64,000 nt of DNA from NCBI RefSeq assembly GCF_002272745.1, contig NZ_NPBD01000015.1, positions 124,001 to 188,000 of the forward strand. The letters are read 5' to 3'. The notes beneath the pieces were generated by a model, which saw nothing but the letters and a program-made list of their open reading frames with translations, was not told the origin of the DNA and ran no database searches. This DNA comes from Terribacillus saccharophilus. GTDB taxonomy: Bacteria; Bacillota; Bacilli; Bacillales; Amphibacillaceae. Positions 17,128-26,319 of this stretch are shown piece after piece. Position 1 is the first letter of the stretch, and the number at the start of each line of letters is the position of its first letter. The translations under genes and the position numbers were made by a program.

Positions 17128-17476
17128 ACCTAACTCTCCCTTCTATCTTATAAAAATAAGCTTAACATGAAGGGTCTGAATTAAAAAGCCGAACAGTCAG
17201 AATAATTAAATATAATAGAATTAACTGCGGAATGTATATTTTTATAAATAAAAAAAACAATAAAAAAGTAAAAAACCATTTTACTTCACATCAGTAAAAT
17301 ACTTTGATACCGCGGTTTCCCAGACGGTTAATTAGTATGTGAAATATCACACAAACTCAGTAAAAGCAATAGTTATTTTAAATACTTTGTTAAAATTGAT
17401 TAACAATTGATTAGTGATAGAATTGGTTGTGGCAGTTACAAAAGGTAAGTAATTATTCGAAAAGGTGGAATCAGAT
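17128..17476. promoter_or_regulatory. 349-bp AT-rich divergent regulatory region between the dehydrogenase and maeA
   Basis: No gene is seen. It holds A/T tracts (17241-17277), an inverted repeat TTTTAC-N9-GTAAAA (17279-17299), a perfect 14-bp palindrome TGTGAAATATCACA (17338-17351), and a predicted maeA promoter TTGATT-N16-TAGAAT (17396-17423). In B. subtilis maeA is induced by malate through the MalK-MalR two-component system; either dyad could be a response-regulator or other site, but this is inference. Confidence 0.55.
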
Positions 17477-19168
17477 ATGAACACATATCGTAATAATGAA
17501 GATGGATCTATGTCCACTTCTCTAAGAGGTAAAAACTTAATTTCAAATCCTTTTCTTAATAAAGGTGTCGCTTTTACAAAAGAAGAAAGAGCAGAGCTCG
17601 GTCTTGAAGGGGTATTACCAGCGACCGTTTTAACATTAGATGAGCAAGTGAAGCGTGCTTACGAGCAGTTCAATGCACAGCCTAACAACTTGTTGAAAAA
17701 CAACACGTTGAACCAGCTTTACAACCGTAACGTCGTTCTTTACTATCGTCTATTGACTGATCATCTTAGCGAAATGCTTCCGGTCGTTTATACTCCAACT
17801 GTAGGACAAGCAATCCAGGAATACAGCCATGAGTACCAACGCCCAGGCGGTGTTTATCTTGATATCAACAATCCGGACAACATCGAACAAGCTTACGAAA
17901 ATACATTACTTAACACAGATGAAATCGACTTGATCGTAGTAACTGACTCTGAGAGCATTCTTGGAATTGGTGACTGGGGTGTTGGCGGTCTAAATATTGC
18001 TATTGGTAAATTGGCTGTTTACACAGCTGCGGCTGGTATCGACCCTAACCGTGTACTTCCAGTAGTAATCGATGCTGGTACAGATAACGAAGCATTGCTT
18101 AACGATCCACTTTACGTCGGTAACCGTCATAAACGTGTACGTGGCGAGAAATACGATCAATTCATCGATGCATTCATCAGCAAAACAGTAGAGAAGTTCC
18201 CTAACGTACTTCTTCACTGGGAAGATTTTGGTAACCGTAACGCACGTAACATCATTGATAAGTATGGCGACAAGATCCTTACTTTTAACGATGATATCCA
18301 AGGTACTGGTGCCATCACACTTGCAGCTGTTATGAGTGCTTCCAAAGTTACTGGTACACCAATCTCAGAACAGCGTGTAGTTGTCTTCGGACCTGGTTCT
18401 GCAGGTATCGGTAACGCAGACCAAATCGCGGCTACTATGGTACTTGACGGTATCTCTAAAGAAGACGCATTGAAAAACTTCTGGGCAATCGACCAACGCG
18501 GTCTTTTGACTGATGACATGGATGGCATTGCTGAATTCCAAAAACCTTACCTTCGTTCTGCTGATGAAGTGAAAGACTGGAACAAAGAAGATGGCATCAT
18601 CGGTCTTGCTGAAGTTATCCGCCAAGTGAAACCGACTATCTTAATCGGTACATCTGGCCAAGCTGGTGCTTTCAGTGCAGAAATCATCAAAGAGATGGCG
18701 AAACACGTAGAGCACCCAGTTATCATGCCTATGTCCAACCCAACACCACTTGCTGAAGCAATTCCAAAAGACTTGCTTGAGTGGACAGATGGTAAAGCAC
18801 TAATCGCAACAGGCAGCCCGTTCGACCCTGTTGAATACAAAGGAACAACTTACCACATTGGTCAAGCAAATAACGCATTCGCGTTCCCAGGTCTTGGACT
18901 TGGATCCATCGCTGTTAAAGCGAACTTGATCACAGCTTCTATGTTTGCAGCAGCAGCTAATGCAATTGCAGACATGGTTAACAGCAACACACAAGGTGGC
19001 TCTTTGCTTCCAGCAATCGATGAGCTTCAACCAGTTTCTAACGCTGTAGCTGAAGCAGTTGCAAAAGCTGCAATCGAAGATGGCGTATCTGATGCAAAAC
19101 CTGAAGAAATCAAAGACCTTCTAGCTAAATCTGTTTGGAAACCAGAATACAAATCCATCAGAGGCTAA
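17477..19168 (+). CDS. maeA: NAD-dependent malic enzyme
   Basis: A 563-residue malic enzyme of the large form. Visible are the YTPTVG segment near residue 105, the catalytic-lysine region, [11 protein letters not shown] (divalent metal and malate site), [11 protein letters not shown], and the dinucleotide motif [11 protein letters not shown]. It decarboxylates malate to pyruvate with NAD. ATG 17477 is preferred to an in-frame GTG at 17465, since that GTG is part of the AAAGGTGG ribosome site. Codon use is strongly biased to a few codons (GGT, CGT, AAC, ATC), suggesting high expression. The AEC carrier downstream gives the maeA-ywkB order of B. subtilis. Confidence 0.93.
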   Translation: MNTYRNNEDGSMSTSLRGKNLISNPFLNKGVAFTKEERAELGLEGVLPATVLTLDEQVKRAYEQFNAQPNNLLKNNTLNQLYNRNVVLYYRLLTDHLSEMLPVVYTPTVGQAIQEYSHEYQRPGGVYLDINNPDNIEQAYENTLLNTDEIDLIVVTDSESILGIGDWGVGGLNIAIGKLAVYTAAAGIDPNRVLPVVIDAGTDNEALLNDPLYVGNRHKRVRGEKYDQFIDAFISKTVEKFPNVLLHWEDFGNRNARNIIDKYGDKILTFNDDIQGTGAITLAAVMSASKVTGTPISEQRVVVFGPGSAGIGNADQIAATMVLDGISKEDALKNFWAIDQRGLLTDDMDGIAEFQKPYLRSADEVKDWNKEDGIIGLAEVIRQVKPTILIGTSGQAGAFSAEIIKEMAKHVEHPVIMPMSNPTPLAEAIPKDLLEWTDGKALIATGSPFDPVEYKGTTYHIGQANNAFAFPGLGLGSIAVKANLITASMFAAAANAIADMVNSNTQGGSLLPAIDELQPVSNAVAEAVAKAAIEDGVSDAKPEEIKDLLAKSVWKPEYKSIRG

Positions 19169-19192
19169 GCCTTTAAAGAATTTCTAATGGTG

Positions 19193-19232
19193 CAGGTGAC
19201 TCCTTCCAAAAGGAGGCACCTGTATTAATTTT
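19193..19232 (+). terminator. Hairpin between maeA and the AEC carrier
   Basis: CAGGTG-a-CTCCTT pairs with AAGGAG-g-CACCTG around CCAA and is followed by TATTAATTTT. The U-tract is poor, so it may be a partial terminator that lowers carrier expression relative to maeA. Confidence 0.65.
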
Positions 19233-19274
19233 GACAACATGAGCATTATAACTACTGTAGGGAGTGGAAAGAAC

Positions 19275-20240
19275 ATGAGTTTTGGTGAAATTTTCATCAT
19301 ACTAGTCCCGATTTTCTTCGTTATCCTTCTTGGATTCATCGCTGGGAATCGCGGCATTTTCAACAAAGAAACATCTAAAGGGATTAATACACTTGTAACA
19401 AAAATCGCACTACCAGCACACTTATTCGTTGGGATTACAACAACTTCCCGCGAAACGATCTTTGATAAAGCATCGTTCCTTGGAGCTTTGCTAATTGGTG
19501 TTATCGGCTTTTTCATTGTTTTACTTCTTATTACAAAATGGACTACTAAATATGACTTCGTTACTTCAACGATGTTCTCACTAAATTCAACACAGCCTAC
19601 TTTTGCCTTTATGGGTATTCCTGTTATGGGAAGTATCTTCGGTGCAGAAGCAATTGCAATTCCAATTGCCCTTATGGGTATTATCGTAAATGCTGTACTT
19701 GATCCACTATCTACTATCCTTGGTACTGTTGGATCACGTAATAAAGATACAGGATCTGATGAAAACAAAGAGAGTCTTTTCAAAGTAACAATGAAATCTA
19801 TCGGTCATGGTCTTACTGAACCACTTGCATGCGTACCAATCATTGGTCTGATTCTTGTGCTTGTCTTTAACTTCCACCTTCCGGAACTAGGCGAGAAATC
19901 ACTTGACCAAATTGGTGATGTTGTTTCTGGTGTTGCACTATTCGCAGTCGGTGTTACAATCGGTATCAACAAAATCAAACTTAGCTTCTCTGCATTTTCA
20001 ATTGCCATTCTAAAAGCAGTTGTTCAGCCGCTTGTTATGGTCGGTATTGCACTTGCACTTGGCTTGGGACATAATGATTTCGTTCAAGCAGTATTGCTTG
20101 TCTCCTTCCCAGGTTCTGCAGTTGCAACTATGATTGCAATTCGCTTCAAGAGCTTGGAAACAGAGGTTGCATCTGCCTTCGTAATCAGTGCAATCCTGTC
20201 AATCATCACGTTGCCATTCTTGATAACGGCATTAATGTAA
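19275..20240 (+). CDS. ywkB: AEC-family carrier, probable malate transporter (YwkB-like)
   Basis: A 321-residue protein of the auxin-efflux-carrier family with about ten membrane helices in two halves (opening MSFGEIFIILVPIFFVILLG). The B. subtilis orthologue lies directly after maeA and is a predicted malate carrier; the same order here supports that role. The ATG at 19275 follows AGGGAGTGG; an upstream in-frame ATG at 19239 has no ribosome site. A hairpin separates it from maeA, so it may be transcribed both by read-through and at lower level. Substrate is inferred from synteny. Confidence 0.85.
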   Translation: MSFGEIFIILVPIFFVILLGFIAGNRGIFNKETSKGINTLVTKIALPAHLFVGITTTSRETIFDKASFLGALLIGVIGFFIVLLLITKWTTKYDFVTSTMFSLNSTQPTFAFMGIPVMGSIFGAEAIAIPIALMGIIVNAVLDPLSTILGTVGSRNKDTGSDENKESLFKVTMKSIGHGLTEPLACVPIIGLILVLVFNFHLPELGEKSLDQIGDVVSGVALFAVGVTIGINKIKLSFSAFSIAILKAVVQPLVMVGIALALGLGHNDFVQAVLLVSFPGSAVATMIAIRFKSLETEVASAFVISAILSIITLPFLITALM

Positions 20241-20244
20241 AAAC

Positions 20245-20282
20245 AAAAGGAGTATCCCTCATCCAGGGATACTCCTTTTTTT
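20245..20282. terminator. Bidirectional terminator after the AEC carrier gene
   Basis: A 15-bp perfect stem, AAAAGGAGTATCCCT with AGGGATACTCCTTTT, five-base loop and T7 tail. It also ends the small minus-strand gene at 20281. Confidence 0.93.
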
Positions 20283-20427
20283 ATTTAACAGCAGGAAGGT
20301 CATCTGATTTCGACAATTCATCTCGCAAGTAATCCATGTATCGCTCCAAGGTAGTCAGAATCTCATCTCGTTCATCATCTGACAGGTCGCCGGCATGCTG
20401 CAACTTCTTATATGGATATGCACTCAC
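20281..20427 (-). CDS. 48-residue acidic, helical small protein of unknown function
   Basis: The frame opens with GTG (MSAYPYKKLQHAG) and continues LSDDERDEILTTLERYMDYL before ending SDDLPAVK. It looks like a soluble amphipathic helix pair. The ribosome site AAAGGAAGGAAG lies 4-8 nt before GTG, and the stop abuts a strong terminator. I do not recognise the family. Its neighbours give no hint of role. Confidence 0.6.
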   Translation of the reverse strand: MSAYPYKKLQHAGDLSDDERDEILTTLERYMDYLRDELSKSDDLPAVK

Positions 20428-20540
20428 TTTACTTCCTTCCTTTCGTATTAATGATGTTGGTAGCTAGTATATACCCCGGCTTTCAATAGAGGAAACGTAT
20501 GTAATATAACTGTAACAGAATTTTCAAATAATTATATCTG

Positions 20541-20582
20541 AAAAAAGGTGCTATTGTCCATACGGGCAATAGCACCTTTTCT
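20541..20582 (-). terminator. Terminator of the nitroreductase gene
   Basis: AAAAGGTGCTATTG pairs with CAATAGCACCTTTT around a 10-base loop, with an A-run on the plus strand giving a U-tail on the minus transcript. Confidence 0.9.
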
Positions 20583-21181
20583 TATTTAATGATTTTAACG
20601 CGCTCTTCAAGTGGCTGGAATTCTTTATCACCAGCAGGCATCGCAGGTTTACCGAAAGGCATCTGACCGCGAAGCTTCCAGTTGGAAGGGATATCCCATT
20701 CTTTTTGGATTGCCTCATCCACTAATGGGTTGTAGTGCTGCAGGCTCGCACCAAGACCTTCCATTTCCAATGCTGTCCAGACTACAAGCTGATGCATACC
20801 AGAAGTTTGCTCAGACCAGATCGGGAAGTTATCCGCATAAAGCGCGAATTGCTCTTGAAGACCTTTTACAACTGTTTCATCTTCAAAGAATAGGACCGTA
20901 CCATATCCATTACGGAAAGATGCGATTTTTTCTTCTGTCGGCGCAAAGTTATCCGCCGGAACAACTGCACGAAGCTGATCTTCTGTAATATCCCAAAAAC
21001 GGTCATGCTTGTCTCCAAGAAGCACGATTACACGTGTGCTTTGAGAGTTGAATGCGGATGGTGTGTATTTTACTGCAAACTCCACAATTTCCTGAATACG
21101 TTCATCAGAAATCGGAGATTCTTTTGCTAGTGCATAAATGGATCTTCTGTTTTCTAAAGCTTTGAAAAAATCTTGAGTCAT
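20582..21181 (-). CDS. Nitroreductase-family FMN oxidoreductase
   Basis: A 199-residue enzyme of the nitroreductase fold, opening MTQDFFKALENRRSIYALAK, with NRRS for FMN phosphate contact, TPSAFNSQSTRVIVL and GMHQLVVWTALEMEGLGASL. The sequence is closest to the Frm2/HBN1/CinD-like branch, whose members reduce nitro compounds or quinones with NAD(P)H. ATG 21181 has GGAGGG at 7 nt; the frame extends further upstream without a ribosome site. Its promoter contains the GTTAC-N5-GTAAT dyad also found before the YodB-like HxlR gene, suggesting control by electrophile or quinone stress. Confidence 0.88.
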   Translation of the reverse strand: MTQDFFKALENRRSIYALAKESPISDERIQEIVEFAVKYTPSAFNSQSTRVIVLLGDKHDRFWDITEDQLRAVVPADNFAPTEEKIASFRNGYGTVLFFEDETVVKGLQEQFALYADNFPIWSEQTSGMHQLVVWTALEMEGLGASLQHYNPLVDEAIQKEWDIPSNWKLRGQMPFGKPAMPAGDKEFQPLEERVKIIK

Positions 21182-21249
21182 TATAAATCCCTCCAAAAAT
21201 TGTAGTACCGTTTGATAGCATTCCCTAATAAGCAACCACCTATTAGTTA

Positions 21250-21278
21250 CTTATAATTATTGGGTTACTTTCAGTAAT
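21250..21278 (-). promoter_or_regulatory. Nitroreductase promoter with a GTTAC-N5-GTAAT dyad
   Basis: On the minus strand TTACTG (21272-21277) and TATAAG (21250-21255) are 16 bp apart. The dyad GTTACTTTCAGTAAT (21264-21278) overlaps the -35. It matches 12 of 15 bases of the dyad at 14684-14698. Confidence 0.6.
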
Positions 21279-21308
21279 TAATGTATCGTATCCCAAAGAA
21301 TACGTCAA

Positions 21309-21337
21309 TAAAAAAGGACGCGCATTTGCGCGCCCCC
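21309..21337 (-). terminator. Terminator of abgT
   Basis: CGCGCA pairs with TGCGCG next to a GG/CC extension; the minus transcript then has a U6 tail (A-run 21310-21315). Confidence 0.8.
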
Positions 21338-21342
21338 ATTTC

Positions 21343-22905
21343 TTATAAGCGAATATCGACACCTGGACCAACCTGCAGACCAAGCAAACTCCAAACAACA
21401 AACATAACAATCCAAGCAACCAATATTAAGACGGCAAATGGAAGCATCAGCGACATAAGTGTCCCAAGACCAGATCGTTTATCATATCGTTTCATAAATC
21501 CGAGCAGCATAACGACATATGGATTCATTGGAGACAGAATATTAAACGCAGAATCCCCGATACGGAATGCTACCTGCGTATAAGCCGGATCGTAACCTAA
21601 CTGGTAAAACATTGGAAGGAATACCGGTGCTAGCAGTGCCCAAAGCGCTGAACCGCTTGTGATGAACAAGTTGACGATGGAAGAGATGACAGTAAAACCT
21701 ACCATCGCCCCTACACCTGTCATATTCATGTTTTCTAAAGCTAAACTGCCGTTCACCGAAATAATTGTACTAATATTAGTCCATTCAAAATATGCGATGA
21801 ACTGCGCCGCAGCAAAGACCAGCACGATAAATCCTGACATTTCCTTCATCGCTATACCCATTTTTTCTGGAATGTCAGAGATTTTTTTGAGTGTGCCAGC
21901 AGTAAAACCATACGCAACCGCTAGGATGATGAAAAGGAATAGTATTAGTGGAACTATATTACTCATAAATGGAGATTGAATGATCCCTCCATCTTCTCCG
22001 CGTAAAATACCATTAGAAGGTACAATAAGCAAGGACACAAGAATCAAATAAACTCCGGCCGCTATTAACGCATTACGAACTCCGCGTTTTTGTTCTGGTC
22101 GCAGCTTCTCTATCTGAGCAGTCAGGATGCTCTTATCTGCAAATTCAGGATTGAATTCACCAAGTCGCGGTTCAATCAGTTTCTTGGAAATAATAGAAAC
22201 TACAAAGACAAGCATGATAGTGGAAGCACTCATGAAGTACCAGTTATCAAGCGGTGAAACTGCACGTGCATCCGGAAACTGCCCTTGGATGACTTGTGTC
22301 GAGATACCTGACAGCAAGACGTCTGTTCCAGCAATTAAGACATTAGCCGTGAATCCAGCTGATACCGCCACAAAGGCTGTGAGAAGCCCAGCTATTGGAT
22401 GCTTACCGATAGAATAATATATCATGGCAGCAAGCGGCGGTATGATTACCATTGAAGCATCCGAAGCCAAGTTTCCTAGCAATCCGACGAAAATGATCAT
22501 ATAAGTAACCAAATTCTTAGGAATGTTCATTACCATCCCGCGCATGACTACTTCAAAGAATCCAACATGCTGTGCGAGACCAATACCGAACATCATGACC
22601 AGCACAAGACCAAGCGGAGCAAATCCCGTGAAGTTGTCCAGCATGGAGGATAAAGCGAAAGTCAACCCTTCTGCTGATATCATGTTGTTTACTTCCACAA
22701 CCTCATTTTCAGGTGTGGTGACAGATACGCCAAGCATACTCATAATCCAGGAAACAATGGCAATGAAGATTGCCAAGTAAATGAAAAGCATAAATGGATC
22801 AGGCAGCTTGTTCCCAGCCCGTTCTATTGCAGAGAGGAATCGAAGGGCCTTCCCCTCTTCTTTTTTAGGCTTCTGCGAGCCGCCATTCTGTGTTTGATTT
22901 TCCAT
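21343..22905 (-). CDS. abgT: AbgT-family transporter
   Basis: A 520-residue membrane protein of the AbgT family with about 11-13 helices. The opening after a charged N-tail is FLSAIERAGNKLPDPFMLFI, as in AbgT and MtrF. E. coli AbgT imports p-aminobenzoyl-glutamate, while some relatives export sulfonamides. It lies 22 bp after an AbgB-like amidohydrolase on the same strand, so uptake of an amide-linked substrate followed by cleavage is likely. Good GGGGGTAAAGAG ribosome site. Exact substrate unknown. Confidence 0.92.
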   Translation of the reverse strand: MENQTQNGGSQKPKKEEGKALRFLSAIERAGNKLPDPFMLFIYLAIFIAIVSWIMSMLGVSVTTPENEVVEVNNMISAEGLTFALSSMLDNFTGFAPLGLVLVMMFGIGLAQHVGFFEVVMRGMVMNIPKNLVTYMIIFVGLLGNLASDASMVIIPPLAAMIYYSIGKHPIAGLLTAFVAVSAGFTANVLIAGTDVLLSGISTQVIQGQFPDARAVSPLDNWYFMSASTIMLVFVVSIISKKLIEPRLGEFNPEFADKSILTAQIEKLRPEQKRGVRNALIAAGVYLILVSLLIVPSNGILRGEDGGIIQSPFMSNIVPLILFLFIILAVAYGFTAGTLKKISDIPEKMGIAMKEMSGFIVLVFAAAQFIAYFEWTNISTIISVNGSLALENMNMTGVGAMVGFTVISSIVNLFITSGSALWALLAPVFLPMFYQLGYDPAYTQVAFRIGDSAFNILSPMNPYVVMLLGFMKRYDKRSGLGTLMSLMLPFAVLILVAWIVMFVVWSLLGLQVGPGVDIRL

Positions 22906-22927
22906 CTCTTTACCCCCGATCTGTTAG

Positions 22928-24367
22928 TTAGGCTAATATGGTTGGCTTGACGCCATCCGGAATAGGACTTGTATATCCATCTGGACCTAGACGCTTTTTC
23001 AGTTCATGTTTCGCAGCTTCCAGTTGTTCAGGTTTATCAAATAGTGTAAGTGCAGTAGCAGCCATTACTTCACTTGCATACAGCATCCCCTTTTGAGCTA
23101 GAGGCGTTTTACCCTGTGATACTACCTGCCATGTATGCAGTGGGGTACCAATTGCAAAGCAAGCTGCATGGAATTGGATAGTAGGTGTGATTCTGCTCAC
23201 ATCTCCTACATCTGTAGAACCGTATTGGAAGTTCTCTGTATCATGGTACGGAATTGGTGTTGTAAGAATTGGTGACGTCTCCATCTCCTCTTCCCACAGT
23301 GCGGCATCCTTTCCAATCAACTGGAGAATGGTTCGCTTATCGGAAGAGATATCTTCTTTGCTCAGCGTCGTTTGGATACCTCTTGCAAAATCAAGTTCTT
23401 CTGCTGAATACTCAGGTACTTGCACACGCTCCACCTGCTCCTGCATAACTTGTTCGAGGATTGTGTTACGAATGAATCCGGAACAAGCCTTATCAAACGT
23501 TATCTCCAGCTCCGTTTCCGTCATTAGCGCTGCTCCTTTGGCAATCTTTACAACACGCTGGTAGATGCTCTCAACCTGCTCGGTTTCCGGGGCCCTAACT
23601 AGGTAGAGCACTTCCGCTTCCGGCTGCACAACGTTCGGAGAAACACCACCGGCATTCGTAATCGCATAATGCAGACGCGCATCTTGCACAACATGCTCCC
23701 GCAGGAAATTAGTTCCGATATTCATCAGTTCAACAGCATCCAGCGCACTGCGCCCTAAATGCGGTCCGCCTGCTGCGTGTGCACTTTTACCCTTGAATTT
23801 GAAATACACTTGGTAGTTGGCCAGCGTCTCGGCTCTTTGCACCCCGCTGTGCGTAAATGGATGCCATGTAATAGCCGCATCTGCGTCATCAAAAACGCCT
23901 TCTTTAGCCATGAAGGTTTTACCTGATCCACCTTCTTCTCCTGGGCAGCCGTAGTAACGAACAGTACCGCTCAATCCATTTTCCTGCATATATTCTTTTA
24001 CCGCCAACGCAGCTCCCAACGCACTTGTGCCGAGCAGATTATGCCCGCAGCCGTGACCTGCTCCTCCTGAGACAATCGCTTGTTGTTCGATTACACCTGC
24101 TTCCTGACTCAAATCAGATAGCGCATCGAATTCTCCCAAAAAAGAGATGACTGGTTTGCCTGAACCAAAGTTTGCTACGAACGCGGTTTCGATACCTGCA
24201 ATGCCACGCTGGACGTCAAACCCTTCCTCTTCCAGTACATCTGCAAGAAGTGCTGCAGACCGTTTCTCTTGAAAACGCAGTTCCGCGAACTCCCAAATCC
24301 GTTCACTTACCGTGCATAGTTTTTCCGCTTTATTTCTTATAAGACTATCAATCGAAATAGTGCTCAT
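22928..24367 (-). CDS. abgB: M20-family amidohydrolase, AbgB-like
   Basis: A 479-residue M20 metallopeptidase-family enzyme with the AbgB signatures GEFDALSDLSQEAGV, GAGHGCGHNLLGTSALGAAL, GCPGEEGGSGKTFMAKEGVF and TDVGDVSRITPTIQFHAACF. E. coli AbgA/AbgB split p-aminobenzoyl-glutamate to p-aminobenzoate and glutamate. Here a single subunit occurs, as in many Bacillus. ATG 24367 is chosen because AGGAGG is 8 nt away; the ATG two codons earlier is too close. Predicted operon with abgT under a TnrA box, so glutamate or nitrogen recovery is the likely purpose. Confidence 0.9.
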   Translation of the reverse strand: MSTISIDSLIRNKAEKLCTVSERIWEFAELRFQEKRSAALLADVLEEEGFDVQRGIAGIETAFVANFGSGKPVISFLGEFDALSDLSQEAGVIEQQAIVSGGAGHGCGHNLLGTSALGAALAVKEYMQENGLSGTVRYYGCPGEEGGSGKTFMAKEGVFDDADAAITWHPFTHSGVQRAETLANYQVYFKFKGKSAHAAGGPHLGRSALDAVELMNIGTNFLREHVVQDARLHYAITNAGGVSPNVVQPEAEVLYLVRAPETEQVESIYQRVVKIAKGAALMTETELEITFDKACSGFIRNTILEQVMQEQVERVQVPEYSAEELDFARGIQTTLSKEDISSDKRTILQLIGKDAALWEEEMETSPILTTPIPYHDTENFQYGSTDVGDVSRITPTIQFHAACFAIGTPLHTWQVVSQGKTPLAQKGMLYASEVMAATALTLFDKPEQLEAAKHELKKRLGPDGYTSPIPDGVKPTILA

Positions 24368-24450
24368 TAGCATTTCCTCCTATGTACGCAAAAGTCATGT
24401 AAGCTTTCCTACCCTGTGATGTTACCTAAAGACAAACAAATCTGCAATAG

Positions 24451-24503
24451 ATTATCGTCAAAAAAATCTAATAATTCTAATTTCATTGTAAAATATTCTA
24501 ACA
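24451..24503 (-). promoter_or_regulatory. TnrA/GlnR box and promoter of abgB-abgT
   Basis: At 24487-24503 TGTAAAATATTCTAACA fits TGTNANAWWWTMTNACA at every position. On the minus strand a -10-like GATAAT lies at 24451-24456, putting the box centre about 50 bp before the likely start. That is the usual position for TnrA activation. There is no good -35, as expected for an activated promoter. Confidence 0.7.
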
Positions 24504-24512
24504 TACACAAAT

Positions 24513-24526
24513 AGAAAACGCTTTCA
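24513..24526 (+). promoter_or_regulatory. Candidate cre site upstream of the abgB promoter
   Basis: AGAAAACGCTTTCA differs from the cre sequence TGAAAACGCTTTCA at the first base only. It is about 75 bp before the inferred abgB start and also downstream of the ywjA-like gene. Target and effect uncertain. Confidence 0.45.
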
Positions 24527-24534
24527 TTTCTTAC

Positions 24535-24577
24535 AAAAAAAAAGGAAGTCCTTCTCCCTTATGGAAGAAAACTTCCT
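24535..24577 (-). terminator. Terminator of the ABC exporter gene
   Basis: AGGAAGT (24543-24549) pairs with ACTTCCT (24571-24577), with further pairing inside, and a U9 tail on the minus transcript. Confidence 0.85.
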
Positions 24578-24585
24578 GTGTTGAA

Positions 24586-26310
24586 TCAATGAGCGAACTG
24601 TGCATCATAAAGACGGCGATAAGCACCTTCTTTTTCCAAAAGTTCACTATGTTTTCCTTCTTCTGTAATACCTTGTTTGGTAACCATAATGATCTTATCT
24701 GCATGTTTGATTGTAGCCAGACGATGTGCAATTACTAATGTCGTACGCCCTGCCGACAACTCATCTAGTGCTTCCTGTATCTTAACTTCAGTTTCTGTAT
24801 CCAATGCGGATGTCGCTTCATCCAGTATGAGAATTGGCGGATTCTTCAGGAATACACGTGCTATTGATATACGCTGTTTTTGACCACCGGAAATCATCAC
24901 GCCACGTTCCCCAATGACAGTATCCAATCCTTTCGGCAATTCTGCAAGAAAATCAGTCAGCTGCGCTCTTCTGGCTGCTTCTTCTATCTCTGCATCCGTT
25001 GCACCAAGTTTCCCATATGCGATATTTTCCCTGATAGTGCCGCCAAATAAATAAACATCCTGCTGCACAATTCCAATTTGACTTCGTAATGATGCCAATG
25101 TCATCTCATCAGTTAGAATACCATCTATGGTGATTTCTCCTGCATTCCGCTCATAAAAGCGCGGGAGCAGACTGCATATCGTAGATTTACCAGCTCCCGA
25201 GGGACCAACAAAAGCAACCGTCTCCCCTGCATTTATGGAGAAACTGATATCTTTTAGAATCGAACTGCCCTCTTTATAACCGAACGAGACGTTATCATAT
25301 CGGATATTCCCTGTGAGACCATTAATCTGCTTGGAATTTGGCGCATCCTTTATATCCGGATCAAGCCGCATGATGTCCATGTAGCGTTGGAATCCTGCAA
25401 TTCCTTTCGGATAAAGCTCGATGATTGCGCCGATTTTCTGAATCGGCTGGAAAAATACATTTGTCAGGAGAATAAAAGCTACCAGATCTCCGTAAGACAT
25501 TCTTCCTTGGATAATGAACCACGCTCCGGCAATTAACTGGAATACAGCTATGAATCGCATCAACATATACGTGACAGACAAATTCAAAGCCATGATCTTA
25601 TAAGACAATAATTTTGTTAGACGGTAACGTTCATTGTTGACCTTGAATCGCGCTTCTTCATGCGCTTCGTTCGTAAAAGCCTGAACAACGCGGATACCGC
25701 CAACAGTATTTTCAATTCGAGAACTGAAATCTGCTGTATCTTCGTTCATCCTTCTGGAGGCTTCCGTCATTTTCTTGTTACAATAAAGAACAATCCAGAA
25801 CAGAATTGGAACGACGAGCATTGTCATCAGTGCAAGCGGCCAATTGATGAAGAACATGATTGTCAGCGCTCCAGCAATGGTCATAAGAGCGATGAACAGA
25901 TCTTCCGGACCGTGGTGAGCCATCTCTCCGATCATGAACAAATCGTTCGTCAACCGGGATATCAAATTCCCTACCTTTGTATTATCAAAGAAACGAAAGC
26001 TCAGCTTCTGAATATGCTCAAATAGCTGTTTACGCATATCCCGCTCGATATTGATCCCAAGCTTATGCCCCCAATAGGTGACTATGTATTGTGTGACTGT
26101 ACTCAAGCCATAGACAATAAACAACAAAATACACGCCGTCACAATCCAGCTCCAGTTTTCCGTCGGAAGCAATTGGTCGACCATCATATTAACGCCAATT
26201 GGGAAAGCTAACTCCAATATAGCTACAAAAACAGCACTGCCGAAGTCCAGCATGAACAGCCGTTTATACGGCTTATAAAAAGCGAAAAACTCTCTTAACA
26301 AGACCCACAC
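24586..26310 (-). CDS. ywjA: MsbA/LmrA-type ABC exporter half-transporter (YwjA-like), probably Fur-regulated
   Basis: A 574-residue fused permease-ATPase. Six membrane helices fill residues 15-310; the ATPase carries Walker A GPSGAGKST near 369, Q-loop IGIVQQDVYLFGG, signature ISGGQKQR, Walker B ILILDEATSALD and H-loop AHRL. The N-terminus (MWVLLREFFAFYKPYKRLF) resembles B. subtilis YwjA, which belongs to the Fur regulon. A Fur-box match lies just upstream. The start is GTG with only a weak AAAGAAAG site. As a half-transporter it should act as a homodimer. The substrate (metal, siderophore or toxic product) is unknown. Confidence 0.85.
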   Translation of the reverse strand: MWVLLREFFAFYKPYKRLFMLDFGSAVFVAILELAFPIGVNMMVDQLLPTENWSWIVTACILLFIVYGLSTVTQYIVTYWGHKLGINIERDMRKQLFEHIQKLSFRFFDNTKVGNLISRLTNDLFMIGEMAHHGPEDLFIALMTIAGALTIMFFINWPLALMTMLVVPILFWIVLYCNKKMTEASRRMNEDTADFSSRIENTVGGIRVVQAFTNEAHEEARFKVNNERYRLTKLLSYKIMALNLSVTYMLMRFIAVFQLIAGAWFIIQGRMSYGDLVAFILLTNVFFQPIQKIGAIIELYPKGIAGFQRYMDIMRLDPDIKDAPNSKQINGLTGNIRYDNVSFGYKEGSSILKDISFSINAGETVAFVGPSGAGKSTICSLLPRFYERNAGEITIDGILTDEMTLASLRSQIGIVQQDVYLFGGTIRENIAYGKLGATDAEIEEAARRAQLTDFLAELPKGLDTVIGERGVMISGGQKQRISIARVFLKNPPILILDEATSALDTETEVKIQEALDELSAGRTTLVIAHRLATIKHADKIIMVTKQGITEEGKHSELLEKEGAYRRLYDAQFAH

Positions 26311-26319
26311 TTCTTTCTT

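Noticed and set aside
17338..17351. TGTGAAATATCACA as a CRP/FNR or Rex site
   Set aside because: Those sites need a 6-base spacer between the half sites; here it is 4.
19184..19783. A 199-codon open frame antisense to the AEC carrier
   Set aside because: No ribosome site, no family likeness, and the opposite strand encodes a clear transporter.
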